Assembly (NCBI RefSeq): GCF_039679125.1
Contig: NZ_CP155551.1
Span: forward strand, 1,736,001 to 1,800,000
Direction: 5' to 3'
Length of the DNA stretch: 64,000 nucleotides
Source of the DNA: Blastococcus sp. HT6-4
GTDB taxonomy: Bacteria > Actinomycetota > Actinomycetes > Mycobacteriales > Geodermatophilaceae
Shown: positions 18,762 to 32,169 of the stretch, piece by piece
How positions within the stretch are numbered: the stretch's first letter is position 1
Layout of the letters: each line of letters begins with the position of its first letter
Notes under the pieces: model-generated
The model's input: only the letters and a program-made list of their open reading frames with translations
Told to the model about the DNA's origin: nothing
The model's database searches: none
Program-made: the position numbers and the translations under genes

Positions 18762-19433
18762 GTGGCTCACTTTCTGCTGGTGCACGGCTCATGGCTCGGC
18801 GGCTGGATGTGGGACGGGGTCGCGCGCGAGTTGCGACGGCGCGGCCACTCCTCGGTCGCACCCACGCTCAGCGGCGGCACGCTGAGCGAGCACATCGCCG
18901 AGGTGACGGCACTGCTCGACGGCGCGCCGGACACCATCCTGGTGGCGCACAGTTACGCCGGCATGGTGGCGGCCGGCGTGGTCGACGGAGGGACCGACTC
19001 CGTGCGCATGGTGGTCTTCCTGGACGCGTTCGTGCCGACGCCGGGTTGCTCCGCCTTCGACCTGCTTCCCGCCATCCGGGAACCGCTCGAGAGCGGTGCC
19101 TCGGCGGCCGGATCCGACGCCGCGCCGCCACTCCCGCTGTCCATGTTCGGCATCACCGACCCCGCGGCCGCCGCCGACATCGGAGCCCGCATGCGTCCGT
19201 GGCCGCTGGCCACCCACCGTGAAGCCTCGCCGGGTTGGCCGGGGGGCGTGCCGGCGGTGTACATCCAGCTCGCCGGCGGGTCGTTCTTCGACGGGGTGGC
19301 CGCCGAGCTGGAGGACGCCGGCTGGCGCGTGGAGCGGTTGCCCCTGCAGCATCTCGCGCCCATCACCGACCCCGTGCCGGTCACCGCAGCGCTCCTGCGT
19401 ACCGCCGACGAGACACAGGAGGTTCCGGCATGA
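18762..19433 (+). CDS. Alpha/beta hydrolase
   Basis: A 223-residue alpha/beta hydrolase with the small-esterase opening FLLVHGSWLGGWMWDGVA (oxyanion-hole HG), the nucleophile elbow VAHSYAGM (Ser at about residue 63) and a late histidine in LPLQHLAPITDPV. The overall form recalls the plant methylesterase/hydroxynitrile lyase-like branch, so an ester or amide substrate is plausible but not shown. First gene of a four-gene operon with a class II aldolase, FAD monooxygenase and RidA-like protein, overlapping the aldolase start by four bases (ATGA). GTG start, placed six bases after the repeat CAGTCTGT. Confidence 0.85.
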   Translation: MAHFLLVHGSWLGGWMWDGVARELRRRGHSSVAPTLSGGTLSEHIAEVTALLDGAPDTILVAHSYAGMVAAGVVDGGTDSVRMVVFLDAFVPTPGCSAFDLLPAIREPLESGASAAGSDAAPPLPLSMFGITDPAAAADIGARMRPWPLATHREASPGWPGGVPAVYIQLAGGSFFDGVAAELEDAGWRVERLPLQHLAPITDPVPVTAALLRTADETQEVPA

Positions 19434-20227
19434 GCTCCACCACGGCCGCCCCCGACCAGGACGAGCTGGACCTCGGCGAGATCCCCGAACGCCTCGGCGA
19501 CGTGGAGGCCGAACGCCGTCGCCGCAAGCAGCAACTGGCCGCGGCCTTCCGCGTGTTCGGCCGGTACGGCTACGACGAGGGCGTCGCCGGGCACATCACC
19601 GTCAGGGACCCGCACCTCGTCGACCACTTCTGGGTCAACCCGTTCGCCGTGCACTTCTCGCGGATGCGGGTGCGCGACCTCCTGCTCATCGACGGCCAGG
19701 GGAAGGTGGTCGAGGGCACGGGACGCACGAACAAGGCTGCCTTCCACATCCACGCCGCGATCCACGAGGCTCGGCCGGACGCCGTCGCGGTGGCCCACGC
19801 GCACACCATCCACGGTCGCGCCTTCTCGACGCTGAGCCGCGAACTCCTCCCGATCGTGCAGGAGTCCTGCGCGTTCTACCGCGACCACGTCGTCTTCGAC
19901 GAGTACAAGGGGCTCGTCGTCGAGCGGGACGAGAGCGTCCGCATCGCACAACGGCTCGGCCCGCGGCGCGCGGTCATCCTGCGCCACCACGGCCTGATCA
20001 CCGTCGGCGGCTCGGTCGAGGAGACCGCATGGTGGTTCATCTCGATGGACCGCGCCTGTCAGATGCAACTGCTGGCCCAAGCCGCCGGGACGCCACGGGT
20101 CATGACCGACGAGGAGGCGACCCTCGCTCGTCGCCAGTTCGGCAATCCCAACATGGCGCGGCACAACTTCCGCCAGCTGTCGAGTCTGGTGCTCGATCAA
20201 GAACCCGATGTCCTCGACGAGGACTAG
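19430..20227 (+). CDS. Class II aldolase/adducin family protein
   Basis: A 265-residue zinc-dependent class II aldolase-fold protein (the fold shared by fuculose-phosphate aldolase, adducin heads and several decarboxylases). Visible are GYDEGVAGHITVRDP, the metal-binding histidines in VAVAHAHTIHGRAFS, and RHHGLITVGGSVEETAWWF with a further metal histidine. In catabolic clusters such proteins cleave or decarboxylate hydroxy-oxo acids; the substrate here is unknown. ATG at 19430 in the hydrolase stop codon, with AGGAGG upstream. It is separated from the monooxygenase gene by 51 bases. Confidence 0.87.
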   Translation: MSSTTAAPDQDELDLGEIPERLGDVEAERRRRKQQLAAAFRVFGRYGYDEGVAGHITVRDPHLVDHFWVNPFAVHFSRMRVRDLLLIDGQGKVVEGTGRTNKAAFHIHAAIHEARPDAVAVAHAHTIHGRAFSTLSRELLPIVQESCAFYRDHVVFDEYKGLVVERDESVRIAQRLGPRRAVILRHHGLITVGGSVEETAWWFISMDRACQMQLLAQAAGTPRVMTDEEATLARRQFGNPNMARHNFRQLSSLVLDQEPDVLDED

Positions 20228-20278
20228 AACCGCTGCCCCCGCCTGCCCCACTCACACGATGTCGAAGGAACGGTGATC

Positions 20279-21505
20279 ATGCGAGGTCCCCTGGAAGGCT
20301 GCTGCATTCTGGTGTCCGGCGCGAGCATCGCCGGGCCGGCGCTGGCCTACTGGCTGCACCGGTCCGGCGCCCGGGTGACGGTCGTCGAGAAGGCGCCCGA
20401 GCTGCGGCCGGGCGGTCAGCTCGTCGATCTGCGCGGCGTGGGCAGGTCGGTGGTCGCGCGCATGGGGCTGGACGAGCGGGTCCGTGCCGCGGCGGAGGCC
20501 AACTACGGCCTCTCCTTCGTCGACGGGCGCAACCGGCCTCGTGGGACGCTGCGCGCCGAGGACTTCGGCGGCGATGGCCCCATCGCGGAGATCGAGATCC
20601 TGCGGGGCGAGCTGTCCCGGGTCATCCACGAGGCGACGGCGGCGGACGTCGACTACCTCTTCGGCGACCACATCGCCGCGCTCGAGGACAGATCCGACGG
20701 TGTCGACGTGACCTTCGCGTCGGGGGACGTGCGGACGTTCGATCTCGTCGTGGGGGCGGACGGCGCGCACTCGGAGACCCGGCGGCTGGCCATGGGCGAG
20801 GATGCCGCGCACCTCGCCCACCTCGACACGTACCTGGCGTTCTGGACGGCGCAGAACCATCTCGGCATCGAGGACTGGACCTACATCTACAGCGAGCCGG
20901 GCCGCACCATGGGCATGCGGGCGATCCTCGACAACAGCCGAGTCATGGCCTTCCTCAGCTTCCGCGGTGGCCCCCCGGCCTACGACCACCGGGACGTCGC
21001 GACGCAGAAGCGCATCGTCCATGCGCGCGCAGCAGGCATGGGATGGGAGTGCGCCCAGCTCCTCGCCCAGGTCGACACCGCGCCCGACTTCTGGTTCGAT
21101 TCGTGCGCCCAGGTGCGACTGGACAGCTGGTCGCGCGGACGTGTCGCACTCGTCGGCGACGCGGCCTACTGCTCCTCACCGTTGACCGGGCACGGGGCCA
21201 CGATCGCACTGGTCGGCGCGTACGTTCTCGCCGGCGAGCTGGCCGCCGGCCCGGACGACCACCGTGCCGCCTTCGAACGCTACGAGGAACGACTGCGCCG
21301 ATGGCTGGTCGACGTGCACGGCCTGGCCGCAGGACAGGGCCAGATGATGACTCCTGAGTCCGGAAGCGGGATCGCCCTCCGCAACAACCTCGTCCGGCTG
21401 GCGCGCTACGTGCCCGGGAAATCCCTGCTGATGCGGTCGCAGATGCGCATCTCCAACGGCTTCGAGCTGCCCGACTACTCCGTGTCCACCGTGCCGGCGG
21501 GCTGA
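20279..21505 (+). CDS. FAD-dependent monooxygenase (aromatic hydroxylase type)
   Basis: A 408-residue group A flavoprotein monooxygenase related to p-hydroxybenzoate hydroxylase and UbiH. The N-terminal FAD-binding stretch is VSGASIAGPALAYWL, with GASIAG in place of GxGxxG, followed by the acidic end VVEKAPELRPGG; the middle has VVGADGAHSETRR (DG motif), and the C-terminal FAD-ribityl motif is VALVGDAAYCSSPLTGHGA. It would hydroxylate an aromatic or heteroaromatic ring with NAD(P)H and oxygen. The ATG at 20279 has AAGGA nine bases upstream; a GTG at 20273 would be too close to that site. Part of the 18.76-21.96 kb operon. Confidence 0.88.
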   Translation: MRGPLEGCCILVSGASIAGPALAYWLHRSGARVTVVEKAPELRPGGQLVDLRGVGRSVVARMGLDERVRAAAEANYGLSFVDGRNRPRGTLRAEDFGGDGPIAEIEILRGELSRVIHEATAADVDYLFGDHIAALEDRSDGVDVTFASGDVRTFDLVVGADGAHSETRRLAMGEDAAHLAHLDTYLAFWTAQNHLGIEDWTYIYSEPGRTMGMRAILDNSRVMAFLSFRGGPPAYDHRDVATQKRIVHARAAGMGWECAQLLAQVDTAPDFWFDSCAQVRLDSWSRGRVALVGDAAYCSSPLTGHGATIALVGAYVLAGELAAGPDDHRAAFERYEERLRRWLVDVHGLAAGQGQMMTPESGSGIALRNNLVRLARYVPGKSLLMRSQMRISNGFELPDYSVSTVPAG

Positions 21506-21508
21506 GCG

Positions 21509-21964
21509 ATGACGACCGAGCTGTCGACGGTCGCCGCCGTCGCCGTCAACCCCGCGTCCCTGCCCGCCTTCACCGCCATCTCCCACGGGACGGTCGTCCC
21601 GGCGCTGGGCCTCGTGTTCACCGGGGGACAGGTGGCCTGGGACGCGACCGGCCGGCCCGTCGGAGCGGACCTGGCAGCCCAGTTCCGGCAGACCTGGGCC
21701 AACCTCGATGCGGTTCTCGAGGCGGCCGGCACGTCCCGTCGGCATGTCGTCAAGGAGACCATCTTCCTCGTGGGCTACACGCCCGACCGATTCCCTGAGG
21801 TCGCCCAGTTGATCGCGGCCGTACGACCGGAGGGAGTCCCCGCTCCGGCGAGCACTTGCGTCGGCGTCGAGACGCTCTTCGCCGACAGTCTCCTCGTGGA
21901 GATCGAGGCGGTAGCGGTCCTCCCCTCGTCCAGCGCCGTGAACCCCGCGTCCACCGGCTCCTAG
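21509..21964 (+). CDS. RidA/YjgF-like protein lacking the canonical arginine
   Basis: A 151-residue member of the Rid (YjgF/YER057c/UK114) family, which includes imine deaminases and pathway-specific deaminases such as 2-aminomuconate deaminase. Typical segments are LGLVFTGGQVAWDATG, FRQTWANLDAVLEAAG and DSLLVEIEAVAVLP. In archetypal RidA the catalytic arginine lies in a FPARSCVEV-like motif. Here the equivalent stretch is VPAPASTCVGVE, with Ser or Ala where Arg is expected, so classical imine hydrolysis is doubtful. Three bases after the monooxygenase, so it belongs to that operon. Its TAG stop overlaps the stop of the convergent ABC permease gene (CTAG, 21961-21964). Confidence 0.82.
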   Translation: MTTELSTVAAVAVNPASLPAFTAISHGTVVPALGLVFTGGQVAWDATGRPVGADLAAQFRQTWANLDAVLEAAGTSRRHVVKETIFLVGYTPDRFPEVAQLIAAVRPEGVPAPASTCVGVETLFADSLLVEIEAVAVLPSSSAVNPASTGS

Positions 21965-22992
21965 TGCAGGTCGCGGCGGGCGAAGAGCCAGACGCCCACG
22001 CCGACGATGACTGCGGCGAACGCGCCGACGACCAGGCCACCCTGCAGGTTGGTGACCAGGTAGGACGGCGGTTCGGTCGTCCCCGGCCCCATGGCGCTGT
22101 AGTCGAACACCCGGAGGCCGCCCGGGACGACGAGCGCTCCCGCGTTGGTCGACAGCAGCCAGCGCTCGAGCATCGGGTCGTAGATGCGCAGGGCGTTCTC
22201 CACGATCGCGAAGTAGACGAACCCCACCCCGAGCGCGGCGCCGGTGTTGCGGACCAGGTTGGCCAGGCCGAAGCCGATCAGCGCGATCAGCACCACGAGG
22301 AGGATCGCGCGGCCCTGCGCGGCCAGCAGCTCCGACCAGAAGCCGGCGGGCAGCGGAGCGTCGGTGCCCACGAAGGTCCGCAGGATCCAGCCCATCACCA
22401 ACCAGGCGACCTGTGCGGCCACGCCGATCACGAGGGCCGCCAGGGCGAGGACGCCGATCTTCGTCGCCATGACCCGCAGCCGGCTGGGCACCCAGAACAG
22501 CAGGGCCACGATCGTGCGGTGCGACCACTCGGCGCCGATCCAGGTGGCGCCGACGAGGAACGCGAGCACCGCGGCGGCCGCCGCGAAGCCCATCGCGCCG
22601 GCCTCCCCGGCCATGGCGAGGTCGAACGGTGCCGTGGTCAGGTAGTCCTCGACCCGCCACGTCGACGTGTCGAGCGGGGGCCCGCAGACCTGCTCGACCG
22701 GGTCGCCGGCCTGCTCGGCGTCCTGCCGGCAGAGCTCCCGCCACTCCTGTTCCGAGGCGATGACCTCGTCCATCCGTTCCCGGGCGGCGGCGTAGTCGGC
22801 GTCGGTCGGCTCGCCGAAGTTGAGCAGCCCCAGGACGACGGCCGCCAGCCAGCCGAGCACGGCCAGGCCGAGCAGCACCTGGATGAACCGGCGGGCGGCG
22901 AAGCGGTGCACCTCGGCGCGGAACAGGCTCCCCGCCCGCCGGGCCGCCTCGGGCTCGGGCGTGGCCGTGGGCTGCTCGGCCAGCGCGCTCAC
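21961..22992 (-). CDS. ABC-2 type transporter permease
   Basis: A 343-residue membrane protein with hydrophobic segments near residues 33-57 (RRFIQVLLGLAVLGWLAAVVLGLL) and a group of five or so in the C-terminal half (for example AVLAFLVGATWIG, LALAALVIGVAAQVAWLVMG, LLVVLIALIGFGLANLV, VVGAFAAVIVGVGVWLF). It carries a large extracytoplasmic loop between the first and second segments, as in ABC-2 permeases of the NatB/Gldf type. Start (GTG) overlaps the ATPase stop by four bases, so the two make one exporter. The cargo is unknown; the pair faces into the catabolic operon but is oppositely transcribed. Confidence 0.82.
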   Translation of the reverse strand: MSALAEQPTATPEPEAARRAGSLFRAEVHRFAARRFIQVLLGLAVLGWLAAVVLGLLNFGEPTDADYAAARERMDEVIASEQEWRELCRQDAEQAGDPVEQVCGPPLDTSTWRVEDYLTTAPFDLAMAGEAGAMGFAAAAAVLAFLVGATWIGAEWSHRTIVALLFWVPSRLRVMATKIGVLALAALVIGVAAQVAWLVMGWILRTFVGTDAPLPAGFWSELLAAQGRAILLVVLIALIGFGLANLVRNTGAALGVGFVYFAIVENALRIYDPMLERWLLSTNAGALVVPGGLRVFDYSAMGPGTTEPPSYLVTNLQGGLVVGAFAAVIVGVGVWLFARRDLH

Positions 22993-23912
22993 GACTGCTC
23001 CCCGGTGATGGCGAGGAAGGCGCTCTCCAGGTCGGGGGTCACGCGGACCAGCTCCTCGAGGTAGTGACCGTGCTCGGCCAGCACCCGGGTGATCTCCCCG
23101 GTGGCGGGCGCGCCGTGGACCAGCACCTGGCCGTCGGGCGCCGGCGAGACGGAGAACCCGGCACCGGCCAGCACCGCCGCGGCGGCCGCCGGGTCGGGTA
23201 CGGCCACGCGGACGTCGCCGGTGCCGGTCTGCGCCAGGACGGAGGACACCGGGCCCGAGGCGAGCCGGCGACCGCGGGCCAGGATCGTGACCGAGTCGCA
23301 GACCTGCTGGATCTCGGCCAGCAGGTGCGAGGAGACCAGCACCGTGGTGCGGCCGTCGGTGCCGAGCCGCCGGATGAGCTCGCGCACGTCACGGATGCCG
23401 GCCGGGTCGAGGCCGTTGCTGGGCTCGTCGAGGATGAGCAGGCGGGGGGACTTGAGCAGGGCGGCGGCGATGGCCAGGCGCTGCTTCATCCCCAGCGAGT
23501 AGCCCTTGAACCGGTCGTCGGCGCGGTCGCGCAGCTCCACGAGGTCCAGGCACTCCTCGACCCGGGCCCGGGGGACCCCGGCGGTCTCGGCCAGCAGCCG
23601 CAGGTTGCGGCGCCCGGAGAAGGTGGGGAAGAACAGCGGCGTCTCCACCAGCGCGCCGACGTCACCGATCACCCGGGGGAGCTCCGCGGGCACCGGCCGG
23701 TCCAGCAGCCGCATCCGGCCGGAACCCCCGTCGGTGCCGACCAGGCCCAGCAGCGCGCGGATCGACGTGGTCTTGCCCGAGCCGTTGGGCCCCAGGAGGC
23801 CGTGGACCCCGCCGGACTCCACGGTCATGCTCAGGTCGTCCAGGGCCTTGTGCGGCTGGCCCCCGCGTCCGCGGTAGGTCTTGGAGACCCCCACCATCTC
23901 CACCGCCGGCAT
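22989..23912 (-). CDS. ABC transporter ATP-binding protein
   Basis: A 307-residue ABC ATPase of the drug/antibiotic exporter (CcmA/NatA) type. Walker A is GLLGPNGSGKTTSIRAL, the signature is YSLGMKQRLAIAAAL, Walker B is LLILDEPSNGLDPAG and the H-loop is VLVSSHLLAEIQ. The C-terminal 80 residues form an accessory domain (AGAGFSVSPAPDGQVLVHG). The ATG at 23912 has GGGAGG five bases upstream; the open frame extends 15 codons further but without a ribosome binding site. Operon with the permease gene downstream. Probably energises export of a lipid, peptide or toxic compound. Confidence 0.9.
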   Translation of the reverse strand: MPAVEMVGVSKTYRGRGGQPHKALDDLSMTVESGGVHGLLGPNGSGKTTSIRALLGLVGTDGGSGRMRLLDRPVPAELPRVIGDVGALVETPLFFPTFSGRRNLRLLAETAGVPRARVEECLDLVELRDRADDRFKGYSLGMKQRLAIAAALLKSPRLLILDEPSNGLDPAGIRDVRELIRRLGTDGRTTVLVSSHLLAEIQQVCDSVTILARGRRLASGPVSSVLAQTGTGDVRVAVPDPAAAAAVLAGAGFSVSPAPDGQVLVHGAPATGEITRVLAEHGHYLEELVRVTPDLESAFLAITGEQS

Positions 23913-24030
23913 CCGGACCTCCCTGGGTCCCGGGCGGAGTGCCCGGGTCGGCAGCACCCTGGCACATTCGCGCCGGCCTGGACAGCGTCAGCCGCGCGTG
24001 TCGAGACCGGCGCGGGCCGGAACCGACGAG

Positions 24031-24057
24031 GGGGCCCCGCCGGTTCGGCAGGGCCCC
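24031..24057 (-). terminator. Stem-loop after bldD (U-less terminator candidate)
   Basis: GGGGCCCCGCCG (24031-24042) and CGGCAGGGCCCC (24046-24057) pair over twelve positions with one mismatch and a three-base loop. It lies eight bases beyond the bldD stop codon. No T-tract follows in the direction of bldD transcription. Confidence 0.5.
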
Positions 24058-24064
24058 GTCGGGT

Positions 24065-24622
24065 TCAGCGCGGAGAGCGCCGGCGGTCGCCCCAGGCGGA
24101 CTCGTCGACGTCCTCCTCGAGGTCGTCGTCGCCGTTGCTGACGATGCCGTCCATGCCGGGGGAGAGCACCCCCCACTCGATGAGCCGCGAGGTGAGCTCG
24201 TCGGGGCTCATGTCGTAGATGATCGCCAGCGACTTCAGGTCCTCGGCGCGGATGGAGAGGACCTTGCCGTTGTAGTCGTGCCGCTGGGCCTGGATGGTGG
24301 AGGCGTAGCGCGCCAGGGGGCCGGCCTCGTCGGCAGGCAGGGAGCCCAGCGACTCCAGGTTCAGCACGATCTTGTTCGTCGAGGTGACGGCGGAGCTCGG
24401 CCGCGGGTCGGGCAGCAGCTCGGACACCGGCACGCCGTAGAACACGGCCAGCTCGGAGAGACGCTGCACGGTGACCGCGCGGTCCCCGCGTTCGTAGGAG
24501 CCGACGACGACCGCCTTCCAGCGGCCGTGCGACTTGTCCTCCACTCCCTGCAGGGACAGGCCCTGCTGGTTGCGGATGGCGCGGAGCCGGGCGCCGAGGG
24601 CCCGCGAGTAGTCGGTGCTCAT
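24065..24622 (-). CDS. bldD: Developmental regulator BldD (c-di-GMP-responsive)
   Basis: A 185-residue homologue of Streptomyces BldD, the master repressor of development whose dimerisation is driven by tetrameric cyclic di-GMP. The N-terminal HTH (residues 8-62, with [20 protein letters not shown]) is almost unchanged from BldD. The C-terminal domain keeps the published signature RXD-X8-RXXD as RHD and RAED, with residues Arg114, Asp116, Arg125 and Asp128 at the same numbers as in S. coelicolor. After about residue 160 there is an acidic tail ([15 protein letters not shown]) and a basic end beyond the roughly 167-residue length of Streptomyces BldD. ATG at 24622. It is divergent from pyrR, and a BldD-box-like sequence lies in its own promoter (24666-24678). 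Confidence 0.95.
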   Translation of the reverse strand: MSTDYSRALGARLRAIRNQQGLSLQGVEDKSHGRWKAVVVGSYERGDRAVTVQRLSELAVFYGVPVSELLPDPRPSSAVTSTNKIVLNLESLGSLPADEAGPLARYASTIQAQRHDYNGKVLSIRAEDLKSLAIIYDMSPDELTSRLIEWGVLSPGMDGIVSNGDDDLEEDVDESAWGDRRRSPR

Positions 24623-24665
24623 CGCTGTCTGCTCACTGTCCGTCGTCTCGGATCGGTGCTGGTCG

Positions 24666-24698
24666 TCACGCAGCGTACTTGTGAAGCGGGGATCACAA
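24666..24698 (-). promoter_or_regulatory. bldD promoter with BldD box and TTGTGA palindrome
   Basis: TCACGCAGCGTAC (24666-24678) matches the BldD consensus TNACNCWGNGTNA at all fixed positions except the last. On the bldD strand the same bases contain TACGCT, a plausible -10. Fifteen bases upstream of it is TTGTGA (complement of 24693-24698), a plausible -35. TTGTGA also forms an inverted repeat with TCACAA across eight bases (24679-24684 and 24693-24698). BldD represses its own gene in Streptomyces, so autoregulation is the natural reading. Confidence 0.6.
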
Positions 24699-24820
24699 CA
24701 GGCGGGTCGCCGCAGAATCGCAGGTGAGCGCGACGCCACCGCAACGCCACCGGACGTGGCTGCCGGGTGCCCCGCGGGTGACCGCCGGCGGTGCAGTACC
24801 GTCGTCGCCGGTCCTACCAA

Positions 24821-26384
<1,564 letters not shown>

Positions 26385-26388
<4 letters not shown>

Positions 26389-27674
26389 CGAACTACCTGG
26401 TCAAGGGCGCGAAGCCCTACGGCGGCGAGGCCGCCGACATCCTGATCAAGGACGGCCGGATCGCCGCGATCGGCGACTCGCTGCCCGTGACCGGCGCCGA
26501 GGTGATCGAGGCCGACGGCCTCATCGCCCTCCCCGGGCTGGTGGACCTGCACACCCACCTGCGCGAGCCCGGCCGCGAGGACGCCGAGACCGTGGAGACC
26601 GGCAGCCGCGCCGCGGCGCTCGGCGGGTTCACCGCGGTGCACGCCATGGCCAACACCGATCCGGTCGCCGACACCGCCGGCGTCGTCGAGCAGGTCTGGC
26701 GGCTGGGGCAGGAGGCCGGGTTGGTCGACGTCGTCCCGGTCGGGGCCGTCACCGTCGGGCTCGCGGGTGAGCGGCTGGCCGAGCTCGGGGCGATGGCCGA
26801 CTCCGCCGCCCGCGTCCGGGTGTTCTCCGACGACGGGCACTGCGTGGCCGACCCCGCGCTCATGCGGCGGGCGCTGGAGTACGTCAAGGCCTTCGACGGC
26901 GTCGTCGCCCAGCACGCCGAGGAGCCGCGGCTCACCGTCGGCGCGCAGATGCACGAGGGCGACCGGTCGGCGCGGCTGGGTCTGACCGGCTGGCCGGCCG
27001 CCGCGGAGGAGGCGATCATCGCCCGCGACGTGCTGCTCGCCGAGCACGTCGGCGCCCGCCTGCACGTCTGCCACGTCTCGACGGCGGGGTCGGTGGAGAT
27101 CCTGCGCTGGGCCAAGTCGCGCGGGGTCCGGGTGACCGCCGAGGTGACCCCGCACCACCTGCTGCTCACCGACGCGTGCGCCGAGAGCTACGACCCGGTG
27201 TTCAAGGTGAACCCGCCGCTGCGCACCGACGCCGACGTCGAGGCGCTACGGGCCGGGCTGGCCGACGGGACGATCGACGCCGTCGGCACCGACCACGCCC
27301 CCCACGCGGTGGAGGACAAGGAGAGCGAGTGGGCGCAGGCCCGGCCCGGCATGCTCGGGCTGGAGCAGGCGCTCTCGGTGGTCATCGAGACCATGGTCGA
27401 GCCCGGCCGCCTGGACTGGGCCGGCGTCGCCGACCGCATGTCGGTGCGTCCCGCGGCCATCGGCCGCCTCGGCGAGCACGGCCGGCCGATCACGGCCGGC
27501 GAGCCGGCCAACCTGGTGCTCGTCGACCCCACGGCCCGCGCCACGGTGGATCCCGCGGCGCTGGCCAGCCGCAGCCGCAACAGCCCCTATGCCGGCCGGG
27601 AGCTCCCCGGCCGGGTGGTCGCGACGTTCCTGCGGGGCGTCCCGACCGTTCTGGACGGAAAGGCACAGAAGTGA
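26385..27674 (+). CDS. pyrC: Dihydroorotase (class I)
   Basis: A 429-residue amidohydrolase closing N-carbamoyl-aspartate to dihydroorotate. Metal ligands are visible in [16 protein letters not shown] (HxH), HAEEPRLT and [10 protein letters not shown] (His), and the catalytic Asp in [14 protein letters not shown]. The carboxylated-lysine position of type II enzymes is occupied in the class I manner by Asp/His around FSDDGHCV. The ATG at 26385 is within the pyrB stop codon; the frame is open far upstream but that part is antisense or out-of-frame noise. Coupled to carA by a four-base overlap. Confidence 0.95.
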
Positions 27675-28839
27675 GTGAGGCACTGCTCGTCCTGGAGGAC
27701 GGACGGACGTTCCGGGGCGAGGCCTACGGCGCGGTCGGGACGACGGTCGGCGAGGCGGTGTTCTCCACCGGGATGACCGGTTACCAGGAGACGCTGACCG
27801 ACCCCAGCTACCACCGGCAGGTCGTCGTCATGACGGCCCCGCACATCGGCAACACCGGGGTCAACGACGAGGACGACGAGAGCCGGAAGATGTGGGTCGC
27901 CGGCTTCGTCGTCCGCGACCCCGCCCGCCGCCCGGCGAACTGGCGGGCCACCGGGACCCTCGACGACGAGCTCGTCGCGCAGGGGGTCGTCGGCATCAGC
28001 GGCATCGACACCCGCGCCCTGACCCGCCACCTGCGCGAGCGGGGGGCCATGCGGGCCGGGATCAGCAGCGAGATCACCGACCCCGGCCGGCTCCTCGCCC
28101 TGGTGCAGGAGTCCGAGACCATGACCGGGGCCGACCTGGCGCCGCAGGTGAGCACCGGCGAGGCCTACGTCGTCCCGGCGGTGGGGGAGAAGCGGTTCAC
28201 CATCGCCGCGCTCGACCTGGGCATCAAGACCGCGACCCCGCGGCACCTGGCCGCCCTCGGCGTGGAGACACACGTGCTGCCGTCGACGGCGACCGCCGAG
28301 GAGCTGCTCGCGCACGGTCCCGACGGCGTCTTCCTCTCCAACGGCCCCGGCGACCCGGCCGCGGCCGACTACGCCGTCGAGGCGGTGCGCGGGGTGCTCG
28401 ACGCCCGGCGGCCGCTGTTCGGCATCTGCTTCGGCAACCAGATCCTGGGGCGGGCCCTGGGCCTGGGCACCTACAAGCTCCGGTTCGGCCACCGCGGGCT
28501 GAACCAGCCGGTGCTCGACCGGGTCAGCGGCACCGTGCGGGTGACCAGCCACAACCACGGCTTCGCCGTCGACGCACCGCTGGACCGGCCCACGGACACG
28601 CCCTACGGGCAGGTCGAGGTCAGCCACGTCGGCCTCAACGACGACGTCGTCGAGGGGCTGCGCTGCCTGGAGGTGCCCGCGTTCAGCGTGCAGTTCCACC
28701 CGGAGTCGGCGGCCGGTCCGCACGACGCCGCGCCACTGTTCCAGCGCTTCGTCGACCTGATGGCCGAGGCCCGCACGCACGAGGTGCGCGCGGGTGGCCC
28801 CGCACCGGTCGTCGAGTCGAGCACCGGGGAGAAGAACTG

Positions 28840-28840
<1 letters not shown>
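27671..28840 (+). CDS. carA: Carbamoyl phosphate synthase small subunit (glutaminase)
   Basis: A 389-residue subunit that hydrolyses glutamine and channels ammonia to CarB. The N-terminal CPSase_sm domain opens [18 protein letters not shown] and includes [16 protein letters not shown]. The class I amidotransferase domain has the nucleophile in [16 protein letters not shown] (Cys 253) and the His/Glu pair in [16 protein letters not shown] start in the pyrC stop. The last base of the stop is the A of the carB ATG (TGATG), giving tight coupling for one-to-one subunits. Confidence 0.96.

Positions 28841-32165
<3,325 letters not shown>

Positions 32166-32169
<4 letters not shown>

Noticed and set aside
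24679..24698. CRP-type site in the bldD-pyrR gap
   Set aside because: The TGTGA/TCACA arms are separated by eight bases rather than the six usual for CRP sites.
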